Assembly (NCBI GenBank): GCA_902516395.1
Contig: CABXYN010000001.1
Location: forward strand, 1-64,000
Length of the DNA stretch: 64,000 nt
Direction: 5' to 3'
DNA from: an uncultured Pelagibacteraceae bacterium
GTDB lineage: Bacteria; Pseudomonadota; Alphaproteobacteria; Pelagibacterales; Pelagibacteraceae
Shown here: positions 1-11,950 of the stretch, piece after piece
Numbering within the stretch: the stretch's first letter is position 1
Layout of the letters: every line of letters begins with the position of its first letter
Position numbers and translations under genes: made by a program
The notes under the pieces: generated by a model
What the model was told of the DNA's origin: nothing
Databases searched by the model: none
What the model saw: only the letters and a program-made list of their open reading frames with translations

Positions 1-101
1 TTAAAACAACCAGAGGAAAGAAAGTTAGAGTTAAAGGATTTAAAAAAGCAATAATAACACTTAAAAAAGGTCAAAATATTGATCTGACAACTGGAATTTA
101 A
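1..101 (+). CDS. rplW: 50S ribosomal protein L23, C-terminal fragment (truncated by window start)
   Basis: Frame 3 reads KTTRGKKVRVKGFKKAIITLKKGQNIDLTTGI* immediately before rplB; position and sequence fit the L23 C-terminus. Confidence 0.8.
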   Translation, partial: KTTRGKKVRVKGFKKAIITLKKGQNIDLTTGI

Positions 102-102
102 T

Positions 103-933
103 ATGGCATTAAAAACATTCAAACCTTACACAAAATCTACAAGAGGAACTATTCTCACAAGTAGAGAAGGCCTTTGGAAGGGTAAACCATTCAAACCATT
201 GACATCTGCAAATTATTCATCCAAAGGACGGAATAATTACGGAAGAATAACTTCAAGAAATCATGGCGGTGGTCACAAACATAAATATAGACAAGTTGAT
301 TTTTATAGAAAAAAATTTGAAATTGAAGCAGAGGTTCTAAGGGTAGAATATGATCCCAACAGATCATGTCATATAATGTTAGTAAAATTTGCAGATGGTG
401 ATCATTTTTATTATTTAGCGCCAAAGGATATAAAAATCGGGGATAAAGTAATGAATGGTTCTACTGCAGAGATAAAAGTTGGAAACTGCTTACCTCTAAA
501 AGATATACCTGTTGGAATAAATATACATAATGTAGAGATTAACCCAGGTGGTGGAGGTAAAATTGCTAGATCAGCTGGTACTTCAGTATCAATCTCAGGA
601 ATTGACGGAAATTACTCAATTATAAAAATGACTTCAGGAGAAGTGAGAAAAATTAATTCAAATTCGTTGGCTACAATTGGTGTGTTATCTAATCCTGATC
701 AAAAAAATATAAAAATTGGTAAAGCAGGAAGATCCAGATGGCTTGGTATAAGACCACATACAAGAGGTGTTGTTAAGAACCCAGTGGATCACCCACATGG
801 TGGTGGAGAAGGTAAATCTGCTGGAGGTAGGCACCCAGTTTCTCCTACAGGTCAATCTGCTAAAGGGTTAAAAACTAGAGATAATAAAAGAACAGATAAA
901 TTTATAATAAGAAGAAGAAAGAAAAAGAGATAA
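103..933 (+). CDS. rplB: 50S ribosomal protein L2
   Basis: 276 aa; [25 protein letters not shown] motif. Confidence 0.98.
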   Translation: MALKTFKPYTKSTRGTILTSREGLWKGKPFKPLTSANYSSKGRNNYGRITSRNHGGGHKHKYRQVDFYRKKFEIEAEVLRVEYDPNRSCHIMLVKFADGDHFYYLAPKDIKIGDKVMNGSTAEIKVGNCLPLKDIPVGINIHNVEINPGGGGKIARSAGTSVSISGIDGNYSIIKMTSGEVRKINSNSLATIGVLSNPDQKNIKIGKAGRSRWLGIRPHTRGVVKNPVDHPHGGGEGKSAGGRHPVSPTGQSAKGLKTRDNKRTDKFIIRRRKKKR

Positions 934-938
934 TAATT

Positions 939-1235
939 ATGGCTAGATCAGTATGGAAAGGACCGTTTGTTGAAGAAAGTTTGATTAAGAAAGTAGAAAA
1001 ACTTAAGAACGATCCTATAAAAAAACCTATAAAAACATGGTCAAGGAAATCAACAATTCTACCAGATTTTGTTGGCGTTAGTTTTTTAATATATAATGGA
1101 AAAAAATTTATACCAATTACTGTGTCTGAGGATATGGTAGGCCATAAATTAGGAGAGTTTGCGCCTACAAGACAATTTTTTGGTCATACACCAGCAGACA
1201 AGAAAGCAAAAGTAGAAGGTGGAGCTAAGAAATAA
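939..1235 (+). CDS. rpsS: 30S ribosomal protein S19
   Basis: [26 protein letters not shown]. Confidence 0.97.
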   Translation: MARSVWKGPFVEESLIKKVEKLKNDPIKKPIKTWSRKSTILPDFVGVSFLIYNGKKFIPITVSEDMVGHKLGEFAPTRQFFGHTPADKKAKVEGGAKK

Positions 1236-1630
1236 TGTCCAAATTAAAAAAACAAATAGATACAAAAACAGTTAAATCTATAAATAAAAACGTGAGATCT
1301 AGTACAAGAAAATTAAATCCAATCCTAAAATCAATTGTTGGAAAAAAAGTAGATGTAGCAATAAGAGATCTAACATTTTCTGAAAAAAGAATATCTAAAG
1401 ATATCAAAAAAACAATTTCTTCAGCAGTAGCTAATGCAGAAAATAATTATCAGTATGACATAGATAAATTAATTGTAAAAGAGGCGTATTGTGGAAAGCA
1501 AGTTGTAATGAAAAGATTTAGAGCAAGAGCTAAAGGAAGGGCTGCAGAAATAATGAAGCCTTATTCAAATTTAACAATAATTTTAACAGAACAAAAAAAA
1601 CAAATGGAGAAAGATGGGACAAAAAGTTAA
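1235..1630 (+). CDS. rplV: 50S ribosomal protein L22
   Basis: Operon position; [22 protein letters not shown]-terminus. Confidence 0.95.
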   Translation: MSKLKKQIDTKTVKSINKNVRSSTRKLNPILKSIVGKKVDVAIRDLTFSEKRISKDIKKTISSAVANAENNYQYDIDKLIVKEAYCGKQVVMKRFRARAKGRAAEIMKPYSNLTIILTEQKKQMEKDGTKS

Positions 1631-2273
1631 TCCAGTTGGTTTAAGACTTGGTATTAATAGAGGATGGGACTCTGTTTGGTATGCAAAGAAAAAAGATTAT
1701 GGAAATAATCTAATTGAAGACTTCCGGATAAGAGAATATATAAAAAAAAATGTGACAAATTCCGGTGTAGCTAAAGTAATGATAGAGAGAACAACAAAAA
1801 AATGCTTTGTAACTATTTACACTTCAAGACCTGGTTTTGTTATAGGAAAAAAAGGATCAGATATTGAAAAAATAAAAGGTAACTTGTCAAAATTGACATC
1901 AAACGAGGTGGTATTAAATATTAAAGAAGTAAAAAAACCCGAAACTAATAGCTATTTAGTTGCTGAAAATATAGCCCAGCAGTTAGTTAAAAGAGTTTCT
2001 TACAGAAGAGCAATGAAAAGAGCTATGCAATCAGCTTTAAGATTAGGTGCTAAAGGCATTAAAGTATCAATTAGTGGACGTTTAGGTGGAAACGAAATTG
2101 CAAGAACTGAATGGTTGAGAGAAGGAAGTATACCATCACATACATTGAGAGCAGATATTGATTATGCAGAAGCAGAAGCTCTGACAACTTACGGAATAAT
2201 TGGAATAAAAATATGGATATATAAAGGTGAGATTTTTACTAAAGAATTTAGCCAAGAAAGGAACAAAGCTTAA
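1614..2273 (+). CDS. rpsC: 30S ribosomal protein S3
   Basis: [22 protein letters not shown] domain [17 protein letters not shown]. Confidence 0.98.
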   Translation: MGQKVNPVGLRLGINRGWDSVWYAKKKDYGNNLIEDFRIREYIKKNVTNSGVAKVMIERTTKKCFVTIYTSRPGFVIGKKGSDIEKIKGNLSKLTSNEVVLNIKEVKKPETNSYLVAENIAQQLVKRVSYRRAMKRAMQSALRLGAKGIKVSISGRLGGNEIARTEWLREGSIPSHTLRADIDYAEAEALTTYGIIGIKIWIYKGEIFTKEFSQERNKA

Positions 2274-2275
2274 GC

Positions 2276-2683
2276 ATGTTACAACCAACTAGAACAAAAT
2301 TTAGAAAAGCTCACAAAGGCAGAATTCATGGCAATGCATCTCGATGTAATATAATGAATTATGGCTCATTCGGACTAAAAGCAATTCAACCGGAAAGAGT
2401 CATTTCAAGACAGATAGAGGCCGCAAGGGTAGCTTTAACTAGACACATGAAAAGGCAGGGCAGAGTTTGGACTAGAATGTTTCCCAATATCCCTGTCTCA
2501 AAAAAACCAACAGAAGTGAGAATGGGTAAAGGCAAAGGATCACCAGAATTTTGGGCGTGTAGGGTAAAGCCTGGAAGAATATTATTTGAAGTTGATGGTG
2601 TTTCTGAACAAATTGCAAAAGAAGCATTATATAAAGCTTCAGCTAAGCTACCTATTAAATGTAAATTTATAAAGAGAATTTAA
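2276..2683 (+). CDS. rplP: 50S ribosomal protein L16
   Basis: [39 protein letters not shown]. Confidence 0.98.
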   Translation: MLQPTRTKFRKAHKGRIHGNASRCNIMNYGSFGLKAIQPERVISRQIEAARVALTRHMKRQGRVWTRMFPNIPVSKKPTEVRMGKGKGSPEFWACRVKPGRILFEVDGVSEQIAKEALYKASAKLPIKCKFIKRI

Positions 2684-2871
2684 TGAAAAAAAAAGAAATA
2701 AAAAAACTAACTAAAATTCAAATGAAGGAAAAGTTAGAAAAACTTAAGAAAGACCTATTTAACTTTAGGTTTCAAAAAGTAAATGGACAAGTAAAGAGTC
2801 CAGCAAAAATAACTGAAACAAAAAAAAATATAGCAAGGTTGAAAACATTAATTGAGGTTAAAAATGCCTAA
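2683..2871 (+). CDS. rpmC: 50S ribosomal protein L29
   Basis: 62 aa, operon position, [16 protein letters not shown]. Confidence 0.93.
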   Translation: MKKKEIKKLTKIQMKEKLEKLKKDLFNFRFQKVNGQVKSPAKITETKKNIARLKTLIEVKNA

Positions 2872-3097
2872 GAAAATTTTAAATGGAATAGTTGTAAGTG
2901 ACAAACCAAATAAAACCATAACTGTTTTAGTTGAAAGAAAATATCAGCATCCAGTTTTAAAGAAAGTTATGAAAGCTAGAAAAAAATATAACGCTCATGA
3001 TGAAGATAACAAATTTAAGATTGGAGATAAAGTATCAATTAGAGAAAGTCGACCATATTCAAAAAATAAGAAATTTGAGGTCATAGGAGATATATAA
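2864..3097 (+). CDS. rpsQ: 30S ribosomal protein S17
   Basis: [28 protein letters not shown] at 2864 preferred over the upstream TTG of the ORF track. Confidence 0.95.
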   Translation: MPKKILNGIVVSDKPNKTITVLVERKYQHPVLKKVMKARKKYNAHDEDNKFKIGDKVSIRESRPYSKNKKFEVIGDI

Positions 3098-3465
3098 TGA
3101 TACAAGTTCAGACAGAATTATTAGTAGCAGACAATACAGGGGCAAAAGTAATTGAATGTATTAAAGTGCTGGGTGGTTCAAAAAGAAGATATGCAAGCAT
3201 CGGAGATACAATTGTTGTAGCTGTTAAAGAGGCAATACCAAGAGGTAAGGTAAAAAAAGGTGCAGTCCACAAAGCGGTAGTTGTAAGAGTTAAAAAAGGC
3301 ATACATAGAAATGATGGATCTAAAGTGCGATTTGACAATAATGCAGCAGTTTTGACTGATGATAAAGGCGAACCTATCGGAACCAGGATATTTGGACCTG
3401 TAACAAGAGAACTTAGAAATAGGGGACAAATGAAAATTATTTCACTAGCACCAGAGGTTTTATAA
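3097..3465 (+). CDS. rplN: 50S ribosomal protein L14
   Basis: [33 protein letters not shown]. Confidence 0.98.
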   Translation: MIQVQTELLVADNTGAKVIECIKVLGGSKRRYASIGDTIVVAVKEAIPRGKVKKGAVHKAVVVRVKKGIHRNDGSKVRFDNNAAVLTDDKGEPIGTRIFGPVTRELRNRGQMKIISLAPEVL

Positions 3466-3704
3466 TGATTAAAAAAGGGATGAAAGTAAAAATAATTAGT
3501 GGAAAAGACAAAGGTAAAGATGGTGAAGTTATTGAAATAGACAGAAAAAATACAAGGGTGAAAGTAAAAGGAATTAATATCGTGAAAAAACACGTAAAAA
3601 CAACAAAAGAAAAAAAAGGAGGGATAATTTCTAAAGAAAACTTTATTCATCTCTCAAATTTAAAAAATATTGGCAGTGACAAAAAAATAGAGGCTAAAAA
3701 ATAA
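3465..3704 (+). CDS. rplX: 50S ribosomal protein L24
   Basis: KOW motif [15 protein letters not shown]; operon position; short (79 aa). Confidence 0.93.
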   Translation: MIKKGMKVKIISGKDKGKDGEVIEIDRKNTRVKVKGINIVKKHVKTTKEKKGGIISKENFIHLSNLKNIGSDKKIEAKK

Positions 3705-4258
3705 TGGAACCAAGATTAAAAGAGACAATAACAAAAGAAATTAATCCAAGTTTAAAAGAATTGTTTGGTTACAAAAGTTTATATATGGGTCCAAAAATAG
3801 AAAAAATAGTTCTTAACATGGGTCTAGGATTAGATGGAAATGACGCTAAAATCGTGAGCTCCTGCCAGGATGATCTTGCAAGTATAACAGGTCAAAAACC
3901 TATTGTTACAAAATTTAGAAAATCTATAGCAAATTTTAAAACAAGAAAGAATACGAATTCAGGATTAAAAGTAACATTAAGGAAAAATAAAATGTACGAA
4001 TTTATTGATAGATTAGTAAACATTGCTTTACCAAGAATTAAAGACTTTAGAGGACTTAACGCAAATGGATTTGATAAATTTGGGAATTATACTTTTGGAA
4101 TTAAAGAACAAATTATTTTCCCTGAGGTAAATTTTGATAAGGTAGATAAAATAAGAGGTTTAGATATAACAATTGTGATAAAGACTATGAAAAAAGAACA
4201 TAGTTTTGAACTTCTTAAAAGATTGAATTTTCCGTTTAAAGAAAAAGGGAGTAACTAA
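3704..4258 (+). CDS. rplE: 50S ribosomal protein L5
   Basis: [17 protein letters not shown]; operon position. Confidence 0.97.
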   Translation: MEPRLKETITKEINPSLKELFGYKSLYMGPKIEKIVLNMGLGLDGNDAKIVSSCQDDLASITGQKPIVTKFRKSIANFKTRKNTNSGLKVTLRKNKMYEFIDRLVNIALPRIKDFRGLNANGFDKFGNYTFGIKEQIIFPEVNFDKVDKIRGLDITIVIKTMKKEHSFELLKRLNFPFKEKGSN

Positions 4259-4563
4259 TGGCAAAACTGAGTGCAATAAATAAAAATAATAAAAGAATTA
4301 AACTATCTGATAAGTTTTTTAAAAAAAGACAACATCTGAAAAAGATAATAATGGATAAAAATCTTACACTAGAGGAAAGATTTAAAGCTCAACAAAAATT
4401 ATCAAAGTTACCAAGAAATTCAGCTAAAATAAGGGTTAGAAATAGATGTCAAATCACAGGTAGACCCCACGGAGTATATAGAAAATTAAAAATATCAAGA
4501 ATTGCTTTAAGACAATTAGGTCTTGAAGGTAAAATTCCAGGTATGGTAAAATCAAGTTGGTAG
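4258..4563 (+). CDS. rpsN: 30S ribosomal protein S14
   Basis: [27 protein letters not shown]. Confidence 0.97.
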   Translation: MAKLSAINKNNKRIKLSDKFFKKRQHLKKIIMDKNLTLEERFKAQQKLSKLPRNSAKIRVRNRCQITGRPHGVYRKLKISRIALRQLGLEGKIPGMVKSSW

Positions 4564-4573
4564 AAAGGAAATT

Positions 4574-4969
4574 ATGAGTTTAAGTGACCCAATTGGAGAT
4601 ATGTTAGCAAGATTAAAAAATTCTCAAATTAGAAATCATAAGAAGTTAGAACTTCCATCGTCAAAATTTAAGACTAAAATAGCTGAAATATTGAAGTCAG
4701 AGGGTTATATTATTGATTATGAGGTAAAATCAGAGCAAAACAAAAGCAATCTATGTATAAGTTTAAAATACAGTTCAGGTAATCCAGTTATAAGTTCAAT
4801 AGAGAGGGTTTCAAAACCTGGAAGGAGAATTTTCTCAAGTGCCGAAAGCCTTCCAAAAGTAAACAATGGATTAGGTATAGCTATAATATCAACACCAAAA
4901 GGAGTTATGACAGATATCGATGCAAGAAAGCAAAAAGTTGGTGGTGAAATAATTTGTAAGGTTTTTTAA
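4574..4969 (+). CDS. rpsH: 30S ribosomal protein S8
   Basis: DPIGDMLARLKNSQ; GLGIAIISTPKGVMTDIDAR. Confidence 0.97.
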   Translation: MSLSDPIGDMLARLKNSQIRNHKKLELPSSKFKTKIAEILKSEGYIIDYEVKSEQNKSNLCISLKYSSGNPVISSIERVSKPGRRIFSSAESLPKVNNGLGIAIISTPKGVMTDIDARKQKVGGEIICKVF

Positions 4970-5508
4970 TGTCCAAAATAGGTAAAATAAACATATCAAT
5001 TCCTGAAAAAGTGAAAGTTATTTTAAGTGGTAATATGATTAATATAGAAGGCCCACTTGGAAAAAAATCATTGAATATTGATCTAGAAATTTTTGATTTA
5101 AATATAACTGAGGGAAAAGAAGTATCCATAAAACCTAAGAATAATAATCAGGAAACAAAGAGACTTTGGGGTATGAATAGAAGTTTAATAAATAATGCTA
5201 TTATTGGTACTTCAACTGGATATGAAAAAATACTTGAATTATCAGGGGTTGGATATCGTGCATCGTTAAAAGGTAATGCTCTAAATCTTCAGCTAGGCTT
5301 TAGTCACGATATAAATTTTGATATTCCTGAAGGTGTAAAAATACAAGTTGAAAAGCAAATTATTTTAAAAATTACTGGTAATGATAAACAACAAGTTGGT
5401 ATGGTAGCTTCTCAAATTAAGAGTTTAAGACCTCCAGAGCCTTACAAAGGCAAAGGTATTAAAGAACAAGGTCAATATATACTTAGAAAAGAAGGTAAGA
5501 AAAAGTAA
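4969..5508 (+). CDS. rplF: 50S ribosomal protein L6
   Basis: [25 protein letters not shown]. Confidence 0.97.
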   Translation: MSKIGKINISIPEKVKVILSGNMINIEGPLGKKSLNIDLEIFDLNITEGKEVSIKPKNNNQETKRLWGMNRSLINNAIIGTSTGYEKILELSGVGYRASLKGNALNLQLGFSHDINFDIPEGVKIQVEKQIILKITGNDKQQVGMVASQIKSLRPPEPYKGKGIKEQGQYILRKEGKKK

Positions 5509-5861
5509 TGAATTTATCCAAAATTAATAGAAAAAAATTTAGAGTAAGAAATAAACTTAAAAAAGTTTCATCAAGAGATCGTTTTAGGTTAAGTGTAAGC
5601 AGATCTAATAAAAATATAAGTGCACAAATAATTGATGATTTTAAAAAAAATACAATTATCTCGGCCTCATCCAACTCAAAAGAAATAAAGCTTCAAAATA
5701 AAAATAAAAAAGAGTTATCTGCATTAATAGCTCAATTGTTGGTAAAAAAAGCAAAAGAACATAATATTACTAAAATTTACTTTGACAGAGGTATTTATAA
5801 ATATCATGGAAGAGTAAAAATATTAGCAGAAGAACTTAGAAAAAATGGAATGGAATTTTAA
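5508..5861 (+). CDS. rplR: 50S ribosomal protein L18
   Basis: [46 protein letters not shown]. Confidence 0.96.
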   Translation: MNLSKINRKKFRVRNKLKKVSSRDRFRLSVSRSNKNISAQIIDDFKKNTIISASSNSKEIKLQNKNKKELSALIAQLLVKKAKEHNITKIYFDRGIYKYHGRVKILAEELRKNGMEF

Positions 5862-5863
5862 AT

Positions 5864-6364
5864 ATGGAAAAAAATACTGAGTTTGTAGAAAAATTAGTTC
5901 ATATAAATAGGATAACTAAAGTTGTAAAAGGCGGAAGAAGATTTGGATTTTCGGCTTTAGTTGTTGTAGGAAATCAAAATGGAAAAATTGGAGTTGCTCA
6001 TGCTAAGGCAAAACAAGTTCCAGACGCAATTAAAAAAGCTAATGAATTAGCAAGAAGAAATCTTGTTCAAATACCTCTAAGAGAGGGTCGCACAATACAT
6101 CACGATATTTTTGGAAAAGATGGTGCAGGAAAAATTAAGCTTAGAGCAGCTCCTAAGGGTACAGGAATAATAGCAGGCGGAGCAGTTAGAGCTGTATGCG
6201 AGGTATTAGGAATCAAGGATATTGTTGCTAAATCTCTCGGAACAGCAAATCCACACAACGTTATAAGAGCATGCATGAAAGCGCTTAATAAACAAAATTC
6301 ACCAAAAAATATTTCTTTAATAAGAAACAAAAAAATTTCAGAAATTATTGAGAAAAGAGGGTAA
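5864..6364 (+). CDS. rpsE: 30S ribosomal protein S5
   Basis: [27 protein letters not shown]. Confidence 0.98.
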   Translation: MEKNTEFVEKLVHINRITKVVKGGRRFGFSALVVVGNQNGKIGVAHAKAKQVPDAIKKANELARRNLVQIPLREGRTIHHDIFGKDGAGKIKLRAAPKGTGIIAGGAVRAVCEVLGIKDIVAKSLGTANPHNVIRACMKALNKQNSPKNISLIRNKKISEIIEKRG

Positions 6365-6822
6365 TGAATATTTTGAATAATAATATTAAAGTAAAAAGAC
6401 CAAAAAAAAGACTAGGTAGAGGTATTGGATCAGGTAAAGGTAAAACTTCGGGAAGAGGTGTTAAAGGTCAGAAATCAAGATCAGGTGTAGCTATAAAGAG
6501 TTTTGAAGGTGGACAAATGCCACTTTATAGAAGATTACCAAAAAGAGGCTTTAAACCGATAAATAAAACAAAAATTGCAAAGATTAATTTAGACCAACTA
6601 CAGGATTTTGTTGACAAGAAAAGAATTGATGTGGCAAGTGTAATTAATTTAGAAAGCTTAAAGAAAAATAATATAATAAATAAATCATACCTTAAGTTTA
6701 AGGTACTGGGAAATGGTATTCTTACCACTAAAATTGATATAGAAGTAGATTATTCGTCAATCTCAGCCAAAGAAAAGATAGAAAACCTCGGTGGAATATT
6801 AAAAATTAAAAATTCTAAGTAA
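6364..6822 (+). CDS. rplO: 50S ribosomal protein L15
   Basis: KRLGRGIGSGKGKTSGRGVKGQKSRSG. Confidence 0.97.
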   Translation: MNILNNNIKVKRPKKRLGRGIGSGKGKTSGRGVKGQKSRSGVAIKSFEGGQMPLYRRLPKRGFKPINKTKIAKINLDQLQDFVDKKRIDVASVINLESLKKNNIINKSYLKFKVLGNGILTTKIDIEVDYSSISAKEKIENLGGILKIKNSK

Positions 6823-6823
6823 A

Positions 6824-8104
6824 ATGAGTGAATCATCTCAAACAAATGATTTAAGAAACAGAATAGTATTTACAGTTCTTATTTTAGCAATATATAGATT
6901 AGGAACCTTTGTACCACTCCCTGGAATAGATCCTGAGCAACTTCAAGTTATGATGGATAGTAATCAAAAAGGATTACTGGGAATGTTTAATGTCTTTGCA
7001 GGTGGCGCTGTAAGCAGAATGGCTATATTTGCCCTAGGTATAATGCCTTATATCTCATCTTCCATTATAATACAGCTATTAACAGGAGTAACAGATTATT
7101 TTAAAAACCTTAAAGCCCAAGGCGAAATTGGAAGACAAAAAATTACTCAAATAACAAGATATGGAACTGTTTTATTAGCAACAGTTCAAGGTTATGGATT
7201 GGCTGTTGGATTAGAATCGTCTGCAGATTTGGTAATAAATCCAGGCATATTTTTTAAAATTTCAACTGTTACAACAATTGTTGCTGGGACTATTTTTTTA
7301 ATGTGGTTAGGAGAGCAAATAACGCAAAGAGGTATTGGTAACGGTATATCATTAATTATTTTTTCTGGAATTGTTGCAGAAATTCCAAGAGCACTTGTAA
7401 CAACATTTGAATTAGGTAGAACAGGAGCAATTTCAACACTAATGATAATTTTTATATTTATATTATTGGTTGTAACAATTTTATTTATTGTTTTTATGGA
7501 AAGAGCTTTAAGAAAAATTCTTATAAATTATCCAAAAAGACAAATGGGTAATAAGATGTACGGTGGTGAATCCTCACACTTGCCACTTAAAATAAATTCT
7601 GCTGGTGTAATACCTGCAATTTTTGCTTCAGCATTGTTATTATTGCCAGTTACATTTTCTAATTTTAATGTTTCGCAAAGTGAAACTTTTTTAAATATCT
7701 CATCATACTTTTCCCAAGGGCAGCCGCTTTACATGATTTTATACGCATCAGGTATTATATTTTTTACCTTTTTTTATACATCAATTACCTTTAACCCTAC
7801 TGAGACAGCAGAAAATTTAAGAAAGTACGGTGGATTTATTCCTGGAATAAGACCAGGTGAAAGTACTGCCGCTTATATAGATACAATTCTAACAAGATTA
7901 ACAACTATTGGTGCATTATATTTAACACTTGTATGTTTGATGCCAGAATTCTTAATTGCAAATTATCCAATACCTTTCTACTTAGGTGGAGCATCGGTAT
8001 TAATAGTTGTTGTTGTTGCAATAGACACAGTTACGCAAGTTCAAACTAGACTTATGAGTTCTCAATACGAACAATTAATTAAGAAAACTAAATTTGGAAG
8101 ATAA
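6824..8104 (+). CDS. secY: Preprotein translocase subunit SecY
   Basis: 426 aa multi-spanning; RLGTFVPLPGID; GIMPYISSSIIIQLL; GERITQRGIGNGIS-like. Confidence 0.98.
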   Translation: MSESSQTNDLRNRIVFTVLILAIYRLGTFVPLPGIDPEQLQVMMDSNQKGLLGMFNVFAGGAVSRMAIFALGIMPYISSSIIIQLLTGVTDYFKNLKAQGEIGRQKITQITRYGTVLLATVQGYGLAVGLESSADLVINPGIFFKISTVTTIVAGTIFLMWLGEQITQRGIGNGISLIIFSGIVAEIPRALVTTFELGRTGAISTLMIIFIFILLVVTILFIVFMERALRKILINYPKRQMGNKMYGGESSHLPLKINSAGVIPAIFASALLLLPVTFSNFNVSQSETFLNISSYFSQGQPLYMILYASGIIFFTFFYTSITFNPTETAENLRKYGGFIPGIRPGESTAAYIDTILTRLTTIGALYLTLVCLMPEFLIANYPIPFYLGGASVLIVVVVAIDTVTQVQTRLMSSQYEQLIKKTKFGR

Positions 8105-8109
8105 ATTTA

Positions 8110-8673
8110 GTGAATGTTATAATATTTGGACCACCAGGAGCTGGCAAAGGAACTCAAGCAAATAATATTGTTAAAAAATTCAATTTGTACCAAGTTTCTA
8201 CTGGAGATCTTTTAAGAGAAGAGGTCAAAAACCAAACTCAAATTGGTAAAGATATTGAAAATATTATTTCAAAGGGAGATTTTGCAACCGATGAAATTGT
8301 TAATGAGTTAATTAAAAATATTGTTTTTGACCCAATAAAAAAAAACAAATTAATATTTGATGGTTATCCTAGATCATTAAGTCAAGCAGAAAACCTAGAA
8401 GGATTATTATCCAGTTCAAATCAAAAAATAGATTTTATTTTTTTTTTAGATGTAAAAAAAGAAACAATAATTAAAAGATTAGAGAAAAGAAAAATTTTAG
8501 AGAAAAGATCTGATGATACTATTATTACAATTTTAAAAAGATATGATACCTACATGGAAACAACCAAACCTGTTCTAGATTTCTATTCAAAAAAACCTAG
8601 TTTTTTTAAAATCAATGGTGATGTAAAAATAGATGAAATATCAGGTAAAATTGAGCAAATTCTATCTGTTTAA
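8110..8673 (+). CDS. adk: Adenylate kinase (short LID form, GTG start)
   Basis: IIFGPPGAGKGTQA; FDGYPRSLSQAE. Confidence 0.96.
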   Translation: MNVIIFGPPGAGKGTQANNIVKKFNLYQVSTGDLLREEVKNQTQIGKDIENIISKGDFATDEIVNELIKNIVFDPIKKNKLIFDGYPRSLSQAENLEGLLSSSNQKIDFIFFLDVKKETIIKRLEKRKILEKRSDDTIITILKRYDTYMETTKPVLDFYSKKPSFFKINGDVKIDEISGKIEQILSV

Positions 8674-8728
8674 GACATTGACTTTGAAATAACTTCTTAT
8701 ATAAAAGGCTAAATTTTATCTCATTATT

Positions 8729-9112
8729 ATGGCTCGTATAGCAGGTGTAAACATCCCACAAAATAAATTAGTTCGTATTGGTCTAACATATATATTTGGA
8801 ATTGGTGAAAAAAATTCTAAGGATATTTGTACATCTTTAAATATACCGAACACAAAAAGAGTAAATGAACTCACAGACGACGAAATTTTAAAAATAAGAG
8901 AATTTATAGATCAAAAATTTACAGTAGAAGGTGATCTTAGACGAGATACTTCATTAAATATTAAAAGATTAATTGATCTAGCATCATATCGTGGTTCAAG
9001 ACATAGAAAAAAACTACCTGTTAGAGGTCAAAGAACCAGATGTAACGCAAGAACAAGAAAAGGTAAAGCTATCGCAATTGCAGGTAAAAAATTAACCCCT
9101 TTAAAAAAATAA
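8729..9112 (+). CDS. rpsM: 30S ribosomal protein S13
   Basis: [38 protein letters not shown]. Confidence 0.98.
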   Translation: MARIAGVNIPQNKLVRIGLTYIFGIGEKNSKDICTSLNIPNTKRVNELTDDEILKIREFIDQKFTVEGDLRRDTSLNIKRLIDLASYRGSRHRKKLPVRGQRTRCNARTRKGKAIAIAGKKLTPLKK

Positions 9113-9113
9113 T

Positions 9114-9557
9114 ATGGCAAAAGATAAAAAAGAAAATATTGATCAAACACAAGACAATGTCACAAAATCAAAAAAAAGTTCTTATTCTAAAAAGAAAAAA
9201 AATAAGAAAAATATTTCAAATGGTATAGCTTATGTTCAATCTACATTTAACAATACAATAGTTTCAATTGCAGATACTAACGGTAACGTTATCTCATGGG
9301 CTTCAGCTGGACAGAAAGGTTTTAAAGGCTCAAGAAAATCAACACCTTATGCAGCACAAGTAGCAGCAGACTCAGCTGCAGCTAAAGCTTTAGAGGTCGG
9401 AATGAAAGTTCTATCCGTAGAAGTTAAAGGACCTGGATCAGGAAGAGAAACTGCTCTTAGAGCACTACAAGCTAGAGGTTTTAAAATCATTTCGATTAAA
9501 GATACAACACCAATGCCACACAATGGTTCAAGACCGCCAAAAAAAAGGAGAGTTTAA
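9114..9557 (+). CDS. rpsK: 30S ribosomal protein S11 (Lys-rich N-terminal extension)
   Basis: [43 protein letters not shown]. Confidence 0.98.
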   Translation: MAKDKKENIDQTQDNVTKSKKSSYSKKKKNKKNISNGIAYVQSTFNNTIVSIADTNGNVISWASAGQKGFKGSRKSTPYAAQVAADSAAAKALEVGMKVLSVEVKGPGSGRETALRALQARGFKIISIKDTTPMPHNGSRPPKKRRV

Positions 9558-10586
9558 ATGGATACAACAGAAGTAAATATAAAAAATTGGAAGTCACTAA
9601 TTAAACCACCTAAACTTGATGTAAATCTTAGTGAAGATAAGTCTTACGCAAAAATTGTTGCTGAACCATTAGAGAAAGGATATGGGCTTACATTAGGAAA
9701 CTCTTTAAGAAGAATTCTATTATCATCTATTAGAGGGACAGCTGTTACTGCAATACAGATAGACGGGGTGTTGCATGAATTCACGTCAATTAAAGGCGTA
9801 AGAGAAGATGTGACAGATATAGTTTTGAATGTAAAATCACTTGCACTAAAAAGTAACTCAGAGACTTCTACTAAATTAATACTAGATGCAAAGGGACCAG
9901 GTGAAATTAAGGCATCAAACATAACTACTTCAGGAGATATTGAAATTTTAAACCCTGATTTAGTTATATGTAATTTAGACGAAAATACTAATTTCCATAT
10001 GGAAATGACAGTTAACAATGGAAAAGGTTACGTATCTGCCGACATGAATAAACCAGATGAACCACCTCTTGGCTTAATATCAATAGACTCTCTTTTCAGT
10101 CCAGTAAAAAAGGTTTCATATACTATTAGTACAGCGAGAGAAGGTAAGGCGCTAGATTACGATAAATTAACAATGGAAGTTGAAACAAATGGCTCAATAT
10201 CAGCGGAAGATGCAGTAGCTTATTCAGCAAGAATATTTCAGGATCAACTTGGTATGTTTGTTAATTTTGATGAACCGCAAGAAGTTATAGTAAGAGAACA
10301 ACCTGCAGAGCCTGCATTTAACAAGAATCTGTTAAGAAAAGTTGATGAATTAGAACTTTCTGTTAGATCAATGAATTGTCTTAAAAATGATAACATTATT
10401 TATATTGGTGATCTTGTACAAAAATCTGAAGGCGAAATGTTAAGAACACCTAACTTTGGAAGAAAATCTTTAAATGAGATAAAAGAAGTTTTAACTGGTA
10501 TGTCGCTCTACTTAGGTATGGAGATACCAAACTGGCCGCCAGATAATATAGCAGAGCTGTCTAAAAAACTTGAGGAAGCTATTTAA
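9558..10586 (+). CDS. rpoA: DNA-directed RNA polymerase subunit alpha
   Basis: [25 protein letters not shown]-terminal domain [18 protein letters not shown]. Confidence 0.98.
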   Translation: MDTTEVNIKNWKSLIKPPKLDVNLSEDKSYAKIVAEPLEKGYGLTLGNSLRRILLSSIRGTAVTAIQIDGVLHEFTSIKGVREDVTDIVLNVKSLALKSNSETSTKLILDAKGPGEIKASNITTSGDIEILNPDLVICNLDENTNFHMEMTVNNGKGYVSADMNKPDEPPLGLISIDSLFSPVKKVSYTISTAREGKALDYDKLTMEVETNGSISAEDAVAYSARIFQDQLGMFVNFDEPQEVIVREQPAEPAFNKNLLRKVDELELSVRSMNCLKNDNIIYIGDLVQKSEGEMLRTPNFGRKSLNEIKEVLTGMSLYLGMEIPNWPPDNIAELSKKLEEAI

Positions 10587-11032
10587 TGAGACATAAAATG
10601 GGCTATAAAAAGCTCAATAGAACTTCTGAGCATAGGAAGGCATTAATAAAAAATATGCTCAATTCTCTTGTTAAGTATGAACAAATTAAAACAACACTTC
10701 CAAAAGCTAAAGTTTTAAAACCTCAGGCTGACAAATTAATTACTTTAGGTAAAAAAGATACACTTCAAACTACGCGAACCTTGATTACTAAACTTCAAGA
10801 TGAAGCATCAGCAAGTAAAATTAAAAAAACACTGTCTAAAAGATATGAAAATAGAAAAGGTGGATACACAAGAATAATTAAAGCTGGCTTCAGATACGGG
10901 GATAATGCACCTATGGCAATAATTGAATTTGTAGATCGTGACACAGAAGCAAAAAAAATAGATAAAATAAAAACAGAAAAATCTAAGGTAAACGATAATA
11001 AAGTAGAATCACCTGAAGAAACTACAGCCTAA
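10586..11032 (+). CDS. rplQ: 50S ribosomal protein L17
   Basis: [28 protein letters not shown]. Confidence 0.97.
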   Translation: MRHKMGYKKLNRTSEHRKALIKNMLNSLVKYEQIKTTLPKAKVLKPQADKLITLGKKDTLQTTRTLITKLQDEASASKIKKTLSKRYENRKGGYTRIIKAGFRYGDNAPMAIIEFVDRDTEAKKIDKIKTEKSKVNDNKVESPEETTA

Positions 11033-11044
11033 ATAACATTCATT

Positions 11045-11950
11045 ATGAAAAAAAATATCAACGTAGATGCTACGTATGTCGGTATGCGTATTGATAGATT
11101 TCTTCGTAAACATTTCGATAACATTCCTCAAAGTTTAATAGAGAGAGGTCTTAGAAGTGGGAAAATTAAACTTAATAAAAAAAAAATAAAAAGTTCTGCT
11201 AAGCTTCAAATTAACGATTTAATTGAACTCCACAATTTTGAAATTAAAAATAAAATTAAAATAAAAAAGGTAAAATTTAAACCTTCAGAAACTATAATCA
11301 AGGAAAATGAGGATTTTATAATTGAAAATAACGACGACTTTATTGTTATTAATAAGCAAGCAGGTATATCTGTCCAGGGTGGAACAAAATCTAAAAAAAA
11401 TCTCATAGATATTTTTGCAAATAGTGAAATTTTCAAAGATGATAAGCCATATTCAGTTCATAGATTAGACAAAGAAACCTCAGGCGTTTTTTTAATAGCA
11501 AAAAATAGGCCTACTGCACAACTACTCACAACTTTGTTTAGATTAAGAAAGGTTTATAAAACCTATATCGCAATATGCTATGGAGAAATAACTATTAAGG
11601 ATAAAGGTTCAATAAAAAATAATCTTATAAGATATAATGAAACAAAAAAAATAGTTGAGAATGCTGAGACATATTATGAAATACTCGATAAAAATAATAA
11701 TTCTACTTTTATTGAATTGAAACCAATCACGGGAAGAAAACATCAGTTAAGGAAGCAATTATTTGATTTAGGTCACTCAATTATAGGTGATAAAAAATAT
11801 AATTCTTATAAAATACAAAAAAATAATAAAAACCTTATGCTTCATTCTTATGAAATTAAATTTAAAATGAATGAAAAAAAATACACATTTAGAGCTACAC
11901 CACCTGAATATTTTAGAAATATGTTAAAAGCAAAAAGACTTAATTTTTAA
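11045..11950 (+). CDS. rluC: RluA/RluC-family 23S rRNA pseudouridine synthase
   Basis: S4-like N-terminus; catalytic [16 protein letters not shown]. Confidence 0.85.
   Translation: MKKNINVDATYVGMRIDRFLRKHFDNIPQSLIERGLRSGKIKLNKKKIKSSAKLQINDLIELHNFEIKNKIKIKKVKFKPSETIIKENEDFIIENNDDFIVINKQAGISVQGGTKSKKNLIDIFANSEIFKDDKPYSVHRLDKETSGVFLIAKNRPTAQLLTTLFRLRKVYKTYIAICYGEITIKDKGSIKNNLIRYNETKKIVENAETYYEILDKNNNSTFIELKPITGRKHQLRKQLFDLGHSIIGDKKYNSYKIQKNNKNLMLHSYEIKFKMNEKKYTFRATPPEYFRNMLKAKRLNF

Noticed and set aside
3108-3650. 180-aa minus-strand ORF opposite rplN/rplX
   Set aside because: Antisense to two clear ribosomal protein genes; composition is a reverse-complement artefact (Phe/Ser/Thr-rich), no domain motif
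9644-10018. 124-aa minus-strand ORF inside rpoA
   Set aside because: Antisense shadow of a conserved gene
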